From: Nannochloropsis salina CCMP1776
Taxonomy: Eukaryota > Sar > Eustigmatophyceae > Eustigmatales > Monodopsidaceae
DNA length: 64,000 nucleotides
Reading direction: 5' to 3'
Assembly (NCBI GenBank): GCA_004565275.1
Contig: SDOX01000017.1
Location: 521,585-585,584, forward strand
In this document: positions 1 through 10,536 of the stretch, piece after piece
How positions within the stretch are numbered: position 1 is the first letter of the stretch
Layout: each line of letters begins with the position of its first letter
Notes under the pieces: generated by a model
The model's input: only the letters and a program-made list of their open reading frames with translations
Told to the model about the DNA's origin: nothing
Database searches by the model: none
Made by a program: the position numbers and the translations under genes

Positions 1-1435
1 TCATTGATCCCACACGCATGGAGCGGGCGAGGACTGCTCGGATGTCATCTGACAGCCATGTCGTCTTGAGGGTCCTGGCAGGGGGGGGGAGGCTGGGAAC
101 AAAGCGGGATGTGACACGGGGAGGATGTTGTACAGGGGCACGTTGTCGAAAAAGGGCCGTCTGGAGGGGAGTGGAAGTAGTTGGAAGGGTCCTCAATACC
201 ACGTTTTCCCAGCTCGAAGCAAGGAATTGTGCACGCCTGTCATGGAGGCCTTACTTTTCCTATGTACGAGAAGTTTGTGGAGACGAAAGGGCCTCGGGAC
301 GCACCAGGAGAGACCGAGACGTAAGGGAACAGCAAAATAGGTCCATGGGTGCTTTGACTACCCCACAAGAGCAATAAAAAGTCTAAGGCAGCATAACTAG
401 ACAGCCCAGACCGACATTAAGTTGCTTTTGAATTGTGCTTTCTTCCTTGCTCATTTTTGATATGATACATTTTCTCAATTTCAAGCCACTGACCCCACTT
501 TCACGGTGTTTGACCAAGCCCCGCCGCTTGATTAGTGCAGATGGTGCGTGCGGTTGAGGGAATCATGCAATTAATCCATCGAGGAACACTCCAAGGAAAC
601 TCTACGTTTTTAGCTTCCTTTTCCTCACACGATGCCCCTCTTGACATGCACTCTAATCAATACATCCTAAAGTACCCACATTTTTTTGGTCCGTTTGTCA
701 TTGTCCAAAGAATTTTGAGGTTTCCAGGTTCGTGCTCACAACCTACCCCTTTCCCCTGCTTTTGCTGTTAGTCACCAATGGGGGGGCTGCGGCTGACGTA
801 CACGTCCATCCGACCACGCATTCGAGGGCTGTAAGGGTCTGATTCGCACGCAATGGAAGTGTCGCGTACAGGCCAATGAAAGAGCACACACACTGCACCG
901 GCATTTCCATTGGGGGCCATGAGAGTGCATAAAAAGTGCAGCATCCTCCGCGACGGAAGTCATGGGGCGTTTCCTCCCGGATCGCCAGCCTGAGAATGCC
1001 GAACCCAAGTTATCACAAGGAATACATCCAAGAAATATACAAGCCCATACCATACATATTGATTGCTGCAATCATCACTAGACGCGTATCACTTGGTAGC
1101 GTATAGAGGAATCTAGACCATGAATTTTGGTTCCCTCAGGTACGCACTATACAATTAGATAGATAAAACTTGCAAGAGATCAGGAACGAATAATCGTGCC
1201 GTGCCACAGTGGGTGAGTGGATTGAGTTGGAAAGAATGCAGAAATTGTGCACCTCGCCGTTGGAAACAAAGCAGAGTGCAGACTGTGGTGCCGGATCGGG
1301 CGGGCTCGGCAAAGAGTACAATGTATGGTCTAGCGCATGAAGAGAGCGTGGGCTTGGTGGTGTGTTAGGTCAAGAGTGCGTTCTGAGCACACGCGACTGC
1401 TTTCTATGGGAGGCATGTTGATCCGTTCCCGTTCC
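1..1435. other. No gene recognised (left edge)
   Basis: Only short open frames occur here and none resembles a known family. Base composition is lower in GC than the coding parts of the window, which fits intergenic DNA. A G run lies near 81-88. No tRNA or rRNA was seen. Confidence 0.4.
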
Positions 1436-1491
1436 ATCTACCTCTCTGTGCTGTGTGCGTTCAATCTACCTCTCTGTGCTGTGTGCGTTCA
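1436..1491. repeat. 28-bp direct tandem duplication
   Basis: Two identical, adjacent 28-base copies (1436-1463 and 1464-1491) beginning ATCTACCTCTCTGTGC. The unit is not a multiple of three, so a frame crossing it would shift with copy number. It lies about 90 bases before the inverted duplication at 1582-2017. Confidence 0.9.
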
Positions 1492-1581
1492 ATCTTGTTT
1501 GTATTGGCAAGACACTGTGCCAGGGTGCTCACGCACAAGTACATGCACGCAGGCCGACGTATGGGAGGTGCGCTGCGGGAG

Positions 1582-2017
1582 GCGTTCCTCTCGACCGGCA
1601 TCACGGGACGGGCACGAGCAGTGGAGGGGGGTCGAGAAAGCAGTGCATAGTAGACTACGCGGCTGTGTGCCTGGTGGTGGCAGCTGCTAGTGCCATGGCT
1701 TACGCGGTCTCGATCTTCGACGAGAGGGAGATCGCGCGCATCAAGGCTCTGGCGGTGACGGAGAACACTCATGCCCCGGCAGCGGAAGTTGAGTGCGTCG
1801 AAAGCGAGTGCAATTCGGAAGTTTCGCCTGGGCGCTTCCGTCACCGCCAGAGTTTGGATGCGCACGATCTCCCTCTCGTCGAACTTCGAGACCGCGTAAG
1901 CCGTGGCACTAGCAGCTGCCACCACCACGCCAACCGCCGGGTAGTCTACTATGTACTGCTTTCTCGACTCGCCTCCACTGCTCGTGCCTGTCCCGTGATA
2001 CCGGTCGAGAGGAACGC
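1582..2017. repeat. Inverted duplication of a coding-like segment (180-bp arms)
   Basis: Positions 1582-1761 and the reverse complement of 1838-2017 align end to end with no gaps and about 17 mismatches by hand count, roughly 91% identity. The spacer is 76 bases. Each arm is open over 60 codons in the same frame when read outward from its own 5' side, giving related peptides with a shared hydrophobic stretch (VVAAASA, then AYAVS) followed by FDEREI. Many differences change the amino acid, yet none shifts the frame, which suggests two diverged coding copies, probably exon fragments of a multicopy family. A shorter, weaker match continues near 2132-2180. No full gene could be assembled and the family is not recognised. 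Between 2018 and 2770 nothing else is supported. Confidence 0.8.
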
Positions 2018-2770
2018 CCCCCCCAGCACACCTCGCTTCCCTGTCGGCGTCCCCTCTACTGCCAATGACCGCACCCAGGATGCTCATCATGCTGGATGTG
2101 CCAGAGCGATCTTTGTAACCGCCTAATCCTGGATGCGCGCGATCTCCGTCAAGCAGAAGTTGTTCTCGTCGAGGTCGAGCGGATGTTATTCTAGCAATTC
2201 GTAAAATCGGAGGCGAAGCTATACAAGCGTCTCTTTCCATTTTTGTAGACCGCAATTCGGTCGCGGTACCCCTGTCAACGATCGAACGCGCGGAACGTAC
2301 GACGCGTCGCAGCAAAAAAGAAGAGAATAGCTGTCCAGGGATCAATGTAAGGGATCATTTCCCGATTTTAAAGAGAGATACTCGGTAAGTCGCGTGTTCC
2401 AAGATATGAAAAAAGAAGCGAAGATGGCTCCAATCGCCGGCAGCCCGTCTTGATCAACCGCATGCATGAAACCTACGCAAGAAGAGTATTCACCATCGGT
2501 ACCTCCTTTTATATTTTCCGTTTCTTTTTCACTCTTTTTTCATCAAAACGGGTTCATAAATATAATAAACGCCAACCTTCTACATGTATACCTTTTCAAC
2601 TTGTCGTTTTCAGCGATCGTATCGCCTTTCAATGCCATTGACTAAAGTAGTGCGCAGACATTCAGGCCGACATGAGAGCTCCCGATTTGATGTATTCAAA
2701 GCCCGATTACCCTTTCCCTTATTTCAAGCCAGCTCTTTCCAACGGTTCCCCCTTTTCAAGCCAGCTCGGT

Positions 2771-4014
2771 TCAGCGGAAAGGATTGATCCTAGAGAAAAT
2801 GGCCTGTCCCCGCGCCATGTGTGCACCGGCCGCCCCCATGTGCAGAGGGATCAGGTACTTGCCGTACGTCCCCATCGTCTTGTGGATGCTGAACGCCTGC
2901 TTGGCCACCTCGCCGTTCGCGGTCGCGGCACCGTCGAATTTCGTCCAAAAAAAGGGAAGCCCCTTTCCGCCGTAATAGCTGTGCGATGTCGGAGGGATCG
3001 AGAGGCACGCATGGTAATCAGTGTATGCCCGCGTCGTCAGTAAAAATTTATGGAGAGTCATGCGATGTTCCCCAGATGGATACGTTTGAAGACACTGCAA
3101 TCACGCTTAACCCAAAGCCACCTCCTACTCTCTCACACAGCACAATATCGCCCCGTGCTATCGTCCTGTCTGGGTCCTGCTTAGACACGCTTGTCACTTC
3201 AATCCTAAACAGGGGGGATGCCACCCACCGCACCATTGATATTTCCTCATGGGCGGTTTAAAGAATCGTCATGTAAACTAGGCGGATCATCTCAAACAGA
3301 CTTGGAGCAATGGGATAGCCAAGGCGTTCAAATTACTTCCCTTCACCATTATCATTCAAATTAAGAGGAAACCCATGAAGCTCCGATCTCGCGCGCCACT
3401 CACCCCATCGCAATCCCCGTCGCCGGCATCCCCACCATCAGGCCGTACAAACTCAAATGTGTGAATTTGCTGGCCAGCTGCTCCATGGTCGACCATTCTT
3501 TCATAGGCGCTGGGACCTTGGACGTCAGGCGGAAGATAAACCGAGGAGCCACCAGCATGCCTGCCAAGAGGCCCAGGGACTTGTGCCTGTGCATCCACAC
3601 ACCTTTCTCCTTGCCTTTGACTTGCTGAGCTTGCAGGACCTACATTGTGTGTGTGAGATGTCACAGGATCGGATGATGAGGGAAATAATACTCATAGCGC
3701 CATTGTAATGGTGAAGGGAGGGATTCACCGAGGCCAGGGAGGGCGGGATACGAGCAACAACATCCCGGTCAGACGCGAAAAGAGAGAAGAAATGGCATTC
3801 GACTTACCGCGCCAACACTCCCGATCATCGTAAATCCAACCAGCCAGTGGAAGAGCGACAGGGCCTTGCTGTAAGCTATAGGACCGGCTAATATCGTCCC
3901 GGCAGCACCGGGTTCGCTCGGCGGAGGCGGCGACGAGGCTGCCGTAGAAAGCGGACGGCGAGATACGAATGACCGCACCCGGGGCGCCATGGAGATCCGG
4001 TGAAGCATTGCCAC
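2771..4014 (-). CDS. Cytochrome b561, bacterial CybB-type, probable mitochondrial protein
   Basis: Three exons, complement of join(2771..2978, 3404..3639, 3808..4014), giving 216 residues. Junction phases agree and the donors are GTGAGT and GTAAGT. The N-terminus (MLHRISMAPRVRSFVSRR and STAAS) is basic and Ser/Ala-rich, like a mitochondrial presequence. Hydrophobic helices follow, carrying His residues typical of two b-hemes: LFHWLVG in exon 1, MHRHKSLGLLAG and THLSLYGLM in exon 2, and HKTMGTYGKYL with HMGAAGAHM in exon 3. Bacterial CybB proteins are small integral b-type cytochromes that pass electrons between quinol and other partners, for example against superoxide. The eukaryotic role is not established. 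Family assignment is good; compartment is inferred. Confidence 0.8.
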
Positions 4015-4646
4015 GGGTGTAGGACGGTAAGGGCGGAGTATGCAGGCGATTTCCTGCTAATTCGGGAGTGAATTGCGTGAGACGGCGGGATATTGATGAA
4101 CAAAATTCGCGTCGTGAAAATGAGGCGAGAGCGAAGACGTGCGACTAAGCGATCGAAGCATGCTTCACACCATGCTCCCTTCAGAAAGACACAGGCATCA
4201 TTTCCGTCGCAGTGCGTCGCACATATGAGGTAAATAAGTTAGCCGTCAGACAGGCCCAAGTATCGTCAACGAATTCGCAGACGTGTAGCTTAGATGTAGA
4301 ATTTCGGGGAAAAAAGAGTGGGGAGGTTCACTAATCATCTACCAGGAATTGACGGCTTCACTCACAAGGTCACGCCAGGGTTAAGCAAACTATTTACATG
4401 AATAGCAACATAGTGTATACAATGCGTGCAGTAGAATATCGAGCGGGCTTTTCTTTACTTTAGATGTTAAATGAGGAAACGTTTAAACAATCGTTTACGA
4501 AATTCCCTCGTCCTACAATCCCAGCACGACGACGAACTTTGGTTATCAATGTGATCATCAGGATTTCAATCACCTATAAATCTACACCTGTGTCACTGCA
4601 ACGTTGTGTGGATTTTTCGGACTAAAACAAAACTTATTGAATCCCC
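4015..4646. other. Intergenic: upstream of cytochrome b561, downstream of ARD
   Basis: Relatively AT-rich, with no supported gene. It lies between the b561 start codon at 4014 and the acireductone dioxygenase stop codon at 4647, so it should hold the b561 promoter and the ARD 3' end. Confidence 0.5.
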
Positions 4647-5801
4647 TCATGCGGCCATTTGCTGCAGCTGCTGAAGAAAGCTCTGCGAGTACTTAGTTCG
4701 GCTAGGGTGATTTTCTTGCGGCCTGTAGGTATCAAGCACTTTCTTATGAGATATGTCGACGTACTGAAGTTCGGGAGAGAGATTATAAAAAGGGAAAGAC
4801 GACAAATGCTGCACAGATTGGGTACAAAAACAGTCGTTCTGTATGGAACTACTCACGCACCTGTTGTAAGGAGTCCAGATCGGTACGCCTTTGAAAAGGC
4901 GCAGAGCCTTGATATAATTTTTGTTGTCAAGTGTGAATCGGTGGTAGATGCCCTCCGGAAGAACAATCAAATCGTTCTTTTCGACCTTGATGCGAATCCA
5001 TCGGTCTTGGCCGTCTCGCACGTCAAAGTATCCAGACCCGTCCAGACAGTAACGAATTTCCTGTAGACATGCAATGTAGTGACAGTCTGCCAGTTAAATG
5101 GAAAAGACTAGACCAAATGGAGGGGTGAAATGCACACAAGCGTTTCTCTGGTAGAGAGGTCAGAAAGTAAGTACCACACAGTCTTCCCCATCTGCCTTAG
5201 CCTACCATCCATCGCCACCCTACAACATTGCGTACGATCATCTCTATTCTTGTGATGCATCCATCTCTGTTAACTATCTCACCCAGCGAATTCACCCCGT
5301 ACTGCTGACGTACCTCATCCGAATGAATATGCTCCTCATAAAAACTCTTGATTTTTTCTTCATAATTTGGCATGGTCTCACGCGAGACAGTGCAAGTATC
5401 TTCATAATCGTATCCCCGCTCGGCCCGCATTGCCTAATGTTGGGAAAGAAATGTGTTCATGTGAGCGAGATAGTTCCCCAACTTCGAGGGGTCACCCGAA
5501 ACAAGACTCCTGCCTCTCCTTTTCATGTAAGGCTCCTTAATTATATACAATGTGAACATCTACAATGCCTATTCAGCTCGCTAGCACTGTGCCATCCTTT
5601 TTCTGTCCATGTCCGGACATTCCTTGCATCAACACGTACAGCAAACTCAGGGCTGTCTTTGTACGAATCTGCGTCAAAGGTCCAATGCAGGACGCCCAAT
5701 GTTTGAAGATCCTCCAACGTCGCCGGCTTATTTGGCTTTAGACGGTGCTCTTCCCGTTGATCCATCGTAGTATCATCATCCATGTACCAAGCATCCAGCA
5801 T
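4647..5801 (-). CDS. ARD1: Acireductone dioxygenase (methionine salvage)
   Basis: Four exons, complement of join(4647..4722, 4861..5060, 5314..5433, 5640..5801), 185 residues, the normal family length. All phases match: the last junction splits an Arg codon as AG|G. The protein oxidises acireductone to the 2-oxo acid precursor of methionine and formate in the 5'-methylthioadenosine salvage cycle, using Fe2+ (Ni2+ in the off-pathway form). The cupin metal ligands are visible: two His and a Glu in [12 protein letters not shown] across the exon 2/3 junction, and a fourth His in PEGIYHRFT. The N-terminal AWYMDD and LGVLHW blocks, and the PYNR|PQ end, are typical. The start at MLDAWYM was chosen because ARD proteins begin there; the frame stays open upstream. 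Confidence 0.93.
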
Positions 5802-6437
5802 GATTGATCTGTGCGCAGGGGCTGAGTAGACAGCAACGAAGGCTGCGGAAAGGTGGGGTGATGAGCTGTACGTGAGATCAAGAACAAACTTGTCGATGGC
5901 GACGTACGAGTGGAACACAACGGATGCAACAGCACCGAAAGAGGGTCCGCAAGAACGTTCCTTTCAACGATATGAAAGGTTGGGTTCATGGACTGGAGGC
6001 GTATTTTACTTCCCCAGGCACATCCGGGGCTCCCAAATATGGCGCGAAAGCGTTGCTGGGGCCATGGCCCATATCCACCTTCCTTCCCGGCATCCCTCTG
6101 CGGCGCTCGTGCGGCACGGTCCTATCACCCTCTTCCCGTCGTCGATTCTTTGTCTTGAAATTTTGAGGTACCTTGAAAGGATTGAATGGATGTGTGTCGC
6201 GTTGTATTTTTGCCTTTTTTGGCTTGTGCAGCCTTCTTTAATCGGTAAAGAGACAGTCGATCAGATTTTTACTTCTAGCCCCCCGCTCGCTTCCCTTCCT
6301 TCACTTTCGGATTAATTCCAACGCGCAACCAAATTCGACACACAGGCAGGGCGCCGTGCCGGTTGTCAGGCCTGTAAGAGCCCGGCAAAACCTTACTGGT
6401 TCATTTTATCCTTTGCTGGACTCTCACCCCCAGGGGC
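5802..6437. promoter_or_regulatory. Divergent intergenic region, ARD / PPTase
   Basis: 636 bases separate the start codons of acireductone dioxygenase (minus strand) and the phosphopantetheinyl transferase (plus strand), so both promoters must lie here. Open frames inside it resemble nothing known. No specific element was identified. Confidence 0.45.
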
Positions 6438-8708
6438 ATGTCGAAACCGGCTGTGTCGCCTGTCGCACCTCCCCCCACGTCTTGTTTCCCCCTGCTCTTC
6501 ACCGCCACCTCCATCCGTCGCGCCCGGCAAAGGATCCGTGCCCGGACGATAAATACACTTTATGCCTACAAGAAAGAGTTGGACGGGTCACTAGAAGCGA
6601 CATCCACGACTTGCACTGCAACGACGACGACCACAGTGGGCACCATTATCGAAGGCAGCAGCACAGCTACATGTGCTGCCACGAATCAAGTAGCAGCTTC
6701 GCAAGAACGCACCAGTTGTCGCAGGCTTGACGTCGAATTTCTGCCCCAAACTTCCGCAACTATAGCGATCCCCCCATCCTCCCCATCCACTGTAGCCCTT
6801 CCGCACGACCAGAGCGTGGGCACGACTGCCGCCCCTCCCGCCATCTCCTCACCCGGGAAGAGAGGTGCGGACACGAGCTTGGGCCTGATTCCGTCCGAGT
6901 CGAGCGAAGACCCACCCTCCCACGCACAGGCTAGCAAGCAAGAAACGCAAGAGACGGAAAAGCCCGCCTCTTTAGTCGTGGCACCCAGGTCGGCGACCGG
7001 CACGCACGCCCCCACCCTCGGTGCAGGCCTCGACCCTCCCAACACAGCGGCCGCTGCTCCCGAGCCCTTGCCTACCGCCGCCCCTCCCTCCAGCCGTGCT
7101 CCTCTTCGCTCCCTTTCCATGGGTGGGAAGCCCCGTGCCCCTAACTCTGCCTCTTGCCCTCCCTCTCGCCCGCCCTACATGCCCCTCACTGGGAATGACC
7201 GCTTCTATCACCCGGCCCTGCGGCGCAGCGGCAGCAGGAGCCTGACTGCGATTCCAAGCTTGGGATTAAGCGGAAGTAGGTGCGGCAGGGGCCTCGAGTC
7301 GGGGGGATTGGACTCGTCCCTCTCCTCCTCCTCCAACCCCCAGCACGTCCCCACCCTGGGAGCGCTCAAGGCGCATTTTGCGTCCTCTACCACCTCCTTC
7401 TCCGCCTCTTTCTCCGGCCGTAGACGCGCCTCCTTCACCGCGGGGACAATGGGGGGCCGCCACAACCCTCCCCCCCTGACACGGCGCCTGAGCTTGCAAG
7501 AGTTGTTGCAAGCTCGCGAAGACTATTCCTACCGCGCCGACCCCTCTGCTCCCACCCTCCCGCCCCGTCTCCTGCCCATGATCAGCAACGGCATGGCCCG
7601 CCTTGTCGTCAACATGAAGGAGGCCTACATGACCCCCGCTACCTGGAAGCTCTGCTACTCTCTCTTCCGGGCCGAAGACGCCGCCAAGATTCAACGCTTC
7701 CGTTTCGAGAAGGACCGGCGCCTGTCCTTGGGCAGCCAGCTTTTGCAACGGGCAGTGATCGCGTGGACGTTCGGGGTAAGCTACTCGGAGATTGTGATCT
7801 CCAGGACGGAGAAAGGGAAGCCCTTCTTCAAGTACACGCCGACGCACCCGGGGGAGTTGCCGGGGGAGGGGGAGGCGGCCCAGGTGCCGTTCCCCAACTG
7901 GAACTACAACGTCTCGCACCACGGAGACTTCGTGGGAATTGCCTCCGAGCCCGTCTGTCTGGTGGGCCTGGACATCATGAACGCCAAGGAGAAGCCTCGG
8001 GGGGGCGGGCGAGAGCGCGGGGCGCACGATTTCTTCAAGTCTTTCCATCGCCAGCTGAGCGCGACGGAATGGGGATCCATCTACGAGGCCCCCAGCGAAG
8101 AGACCAAATTGGAGCGTTTTTATCGGCAGTGGGCGTTGAAGGTAGGTCGAAGGGGGGTGTAAAGCGGCAGTGGAAGGGCGTGGGTTGTCCTGGTTCTAAT
8201 CAGGGGGCCCAAGGACTCATTCCCTCCCATTCGATGCTCCATTTTGCCCTGTGGCGCCGCACAGGAGGCCTATATCAAGGCCATCGGCAGCGGACTCTCC
8301 TTCTCCCCCCGTCGCATCGAGATCACAGGCTTGGACCATGAGCAGAGACCGTACACAGAAGAAGCATACGACCCTTCCATGCTCCGGATCGATGGCGCCG
8401 AGCGCCCCGATTGGAAATTTAAATTCTCGGCCCTGGACTATGGCCACGTGGCATGCGTCTCCCGCGGGCCCCCCTCGGACGCCATCGAGGACTACCGTAA
8501 AAACCTTCTAGAACCCTGGCTGCCCAACAGTCCGTTGCAATACGGCTTGGAGAGCGTGCAGCCGGAATTTGAGGTGCTCAGTCTTCGCGAACTGATCCCG
8601 GTCCACAGGTTGGAAGAGTTTGACCGATCGGTGGCGGTGGGGAACGGGGAGGGTATCGAGGAGGGATTGGTCCTGGGGCTCTCGGAGAGGTGCGCATCGC
8701 AGCCATAA
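6438..8708 (+). CDS. 4'-phosphopantetheinyl transferase, Sfp/AASDHPPT type, with long disordered N-terminus
   Basis: Two exons, join(6438..8141, 8265..8708), 715 residues. It transfers phosphopantetheine from CoA to a conserved Ser of carrier proteins (fatty-acid, polyketide or aminoadipate systems). Family motifs lie in the C-terminal part: NYNVSHHGDFVGIAS, VGLDIMNAKE with the metal-binding Asp, and the W..KEAY..A.G.GL block. That last block is split by the intron as QWALK|EAYIKAIGSGL. Donor GTAGGT and acceptor CGCACAG join in phase 0. The first 370 residues or so are Ser/Pro/Thr-rich low complexity, while Sfp-type enzymes are usually 220-330 residues. The start used is the first ATG of the open frame; a later ATG (for example the MGGKP Met near 7119) could be the real one. 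The catalytic part is secure, the N-terminus is not. Confidence 0.85.
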
Positions 8709-9101
8709 AGTGCCTCGGAGACTGAAGGCAGGAGTAGGAGGGGCGAAGGCGAAGGATGACCACAGAGGTGGAAGTCTATGCTCCCTCCGTAGGTCGGAGG
8801 AAGGGACGAGTCGGCGACATAGAGGGGCCTGGCGGGGGAGGGTGTTTGGGAATGTACACATGGGTTCTGCTTGGTCTCTCTTCCCGCCGCCCAACACGTG
8901 CAGAATGGGGAAGGGGTGGGGTAGGGCGAGGGAAAGCGAGTCAAGGAGGGCATATCAGGGAGTGAATGAACGCCAGAAGGTAGGAGACGCACGGGGACGC
9001 CCAGGGCCAAGACGCCTGAAATTATTGATAGCACACATTTTTTACCCCTTCGCGTTCCGACGAGAGCTTTCGTGTCCCCTTACTTTCCTATTCTCCTGCT
9101 T
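8709..9101. other. Convergent 3' intergenic region
   Basis: Holds the 3' ends of the PPTase (plus) and the RP9-like gene (minus). Nothing else supported. Confidence 0.4.
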
Positions 9102-10139
9102 TCATGAGTCTGGTCGCAATTTGGGGGGGGGGACCTTGTCGTTATTGGTATCGCTAGTCTTCGCATACTCCTCGGGACTGCTCTTGAGGCTCGCTCCACT
9201 ACACCTGCTGCTGCTCCTGCTTTCGCTCCTGCGTCGCCTTTTTGTGGGTGGGCTGTGAACGCGTGACCGCTTGCGATGCTTTCTGTCCCGGCCCCGCGCC
9301 TCCTTGTCCTTGCCTTCTTTTTTATCTCTCTTCTTTTTTCTTTTTTCCTCCTTCTTTCTCTTTCTTTCCCGTTTCTTTGCCTTCTTTTCCTTCACTTCCT
9401 GACGAATGTCTTGTATCAGCCTCTCGAGCTCGGCGCGCCGGGCATTTTTTACTTCCGCTTGCAACACTTTCTGACCCATGATCGCCGCCATGGGATCCTC
9501 GCGTGCTTGGCGAGCCGCATCGGATGACAAATTGCCTGGGGGGGGGGTAAAGACGTGTGTCCACGCTTGCGGTCTATTTCATACTCTCAATTGGAAAATG
9601 AGAAAAGTACCTCTCATGCGAAACTTGGCATCCGATACGCACCTGACAAAAAGAAAGGGCAGTCTCTATCCCCTGTCCTGTGACCATACTGAGGTGAGGT
9701 AGAAACAGAACAAGTTATAACGCCTCGTGCCCACTCAATTCTTCATATCCACTCTCCATTCACACACAAGACGCAGCCAGCGCTTGGCGATCTATCCATC
9801 CTCGGACAATATCCACGATACGTTCGATCACCCACGTACTTGTTTGCAACGCCAACATTGCATGACTTTGACCTCCTTGCCGAGTGGCATGTACAATCCT
9901 GTCCTCGGTGCTTTCCTTAAGAATTCTCGAGCGGCCCGATTCTCAGGTAAGTCCGGAATCGCGTCTTCAGGGTGCTCCTTCTCTTCTTCCTCTCTTTCCT
10001 TTACATGATTGCCTGGACCTCCGTCTTCGTCGTATAGAAAGCCTACTCCCATTTCATTGGCCTTCGAGAGAGAGACTCCGCCCTGCCGGAAAAATGCTGC
10101 CTGCTCGCGCAGAAGTCGTGTTTTTGGGTCTTCCTCCAT
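9102..10139 (-). CDS. RP9 / PAP-1-like pre-mRNA splicing-associated protein
   Basis: Three exons, complement of join(9102..9535, 9643..9688, 9840..10139), 259 residues. The 46-base middle exon carries most of a CCHC zinc knuckle. Spliced, it reads CWRCKQ|YGHRTGDRDC, preceded by the hallmark block TGLYMPLGKEVKVMQ and followed by CPFFLSGN and ARQAREDPM. This order matches human RP9 (retinitis pigmentosa 9 protein, PIM1-associated), a nuclear protein linked to U4/U6.U5 snRNP splicing factors. The C-terminus is a Lys/Arg/Glu-rich tail with an RS-like SESRSSSR segment, as in RP9. Phases 0 and 1 agree at the two junctions, and the last acceptor follows a run of C. Confidence is high because the knuckle appears only after splicing. 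Confidence 0.88.
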
Positions 10140-10536
10140 CCGTCACACTGAATTACAGGTTTGTAGGGGGAAAATGTCGAGGGCAGGTATCACACGCCCT
10201 ACTTTTGCAAAATCGAACACACTTGAATAGGTAAAGATCGAGGGATTCATGTTTCGGGGGAGCCTCGGAGCTGCATCCACGACGTGCAAAACGTTTCCAT
10301 GGACCCTAACACCTGACCACTTGGCGCACATTATGACTCTCCAAAATCATGAACTATCCAATACAAGACATTATTGAAAGTTGCCGCGGCTAAATCGATG
10401 TAACCCCCCCAAGTTGCAGCCTCGCCGACAGGGGAACAGCGACGGTCTCCCCTATAACCACGCGGCCACCTTGGAGGAGGAAAATGAACCCGAGCAAATA
10501 TGTTGACGATTATTCCTAACCCATTCAGAAAAGTGC
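10140..10536. promoter_or_regulatory. Divergent intergenic region, RP9-like / PNKP
   Basis: 397 bases between two divergent start codons, the shortest such spacer in the window. It must contain both promoters; no motif is assigned. Confidence 0.4.

Noticed and set aside
7266-8048. 260-codon minus-strand frame opposite the PPTase
   Set aside because: It is the antisense of a conserved coding exon; GC-rich third positions create long antisense frames throughout this window.
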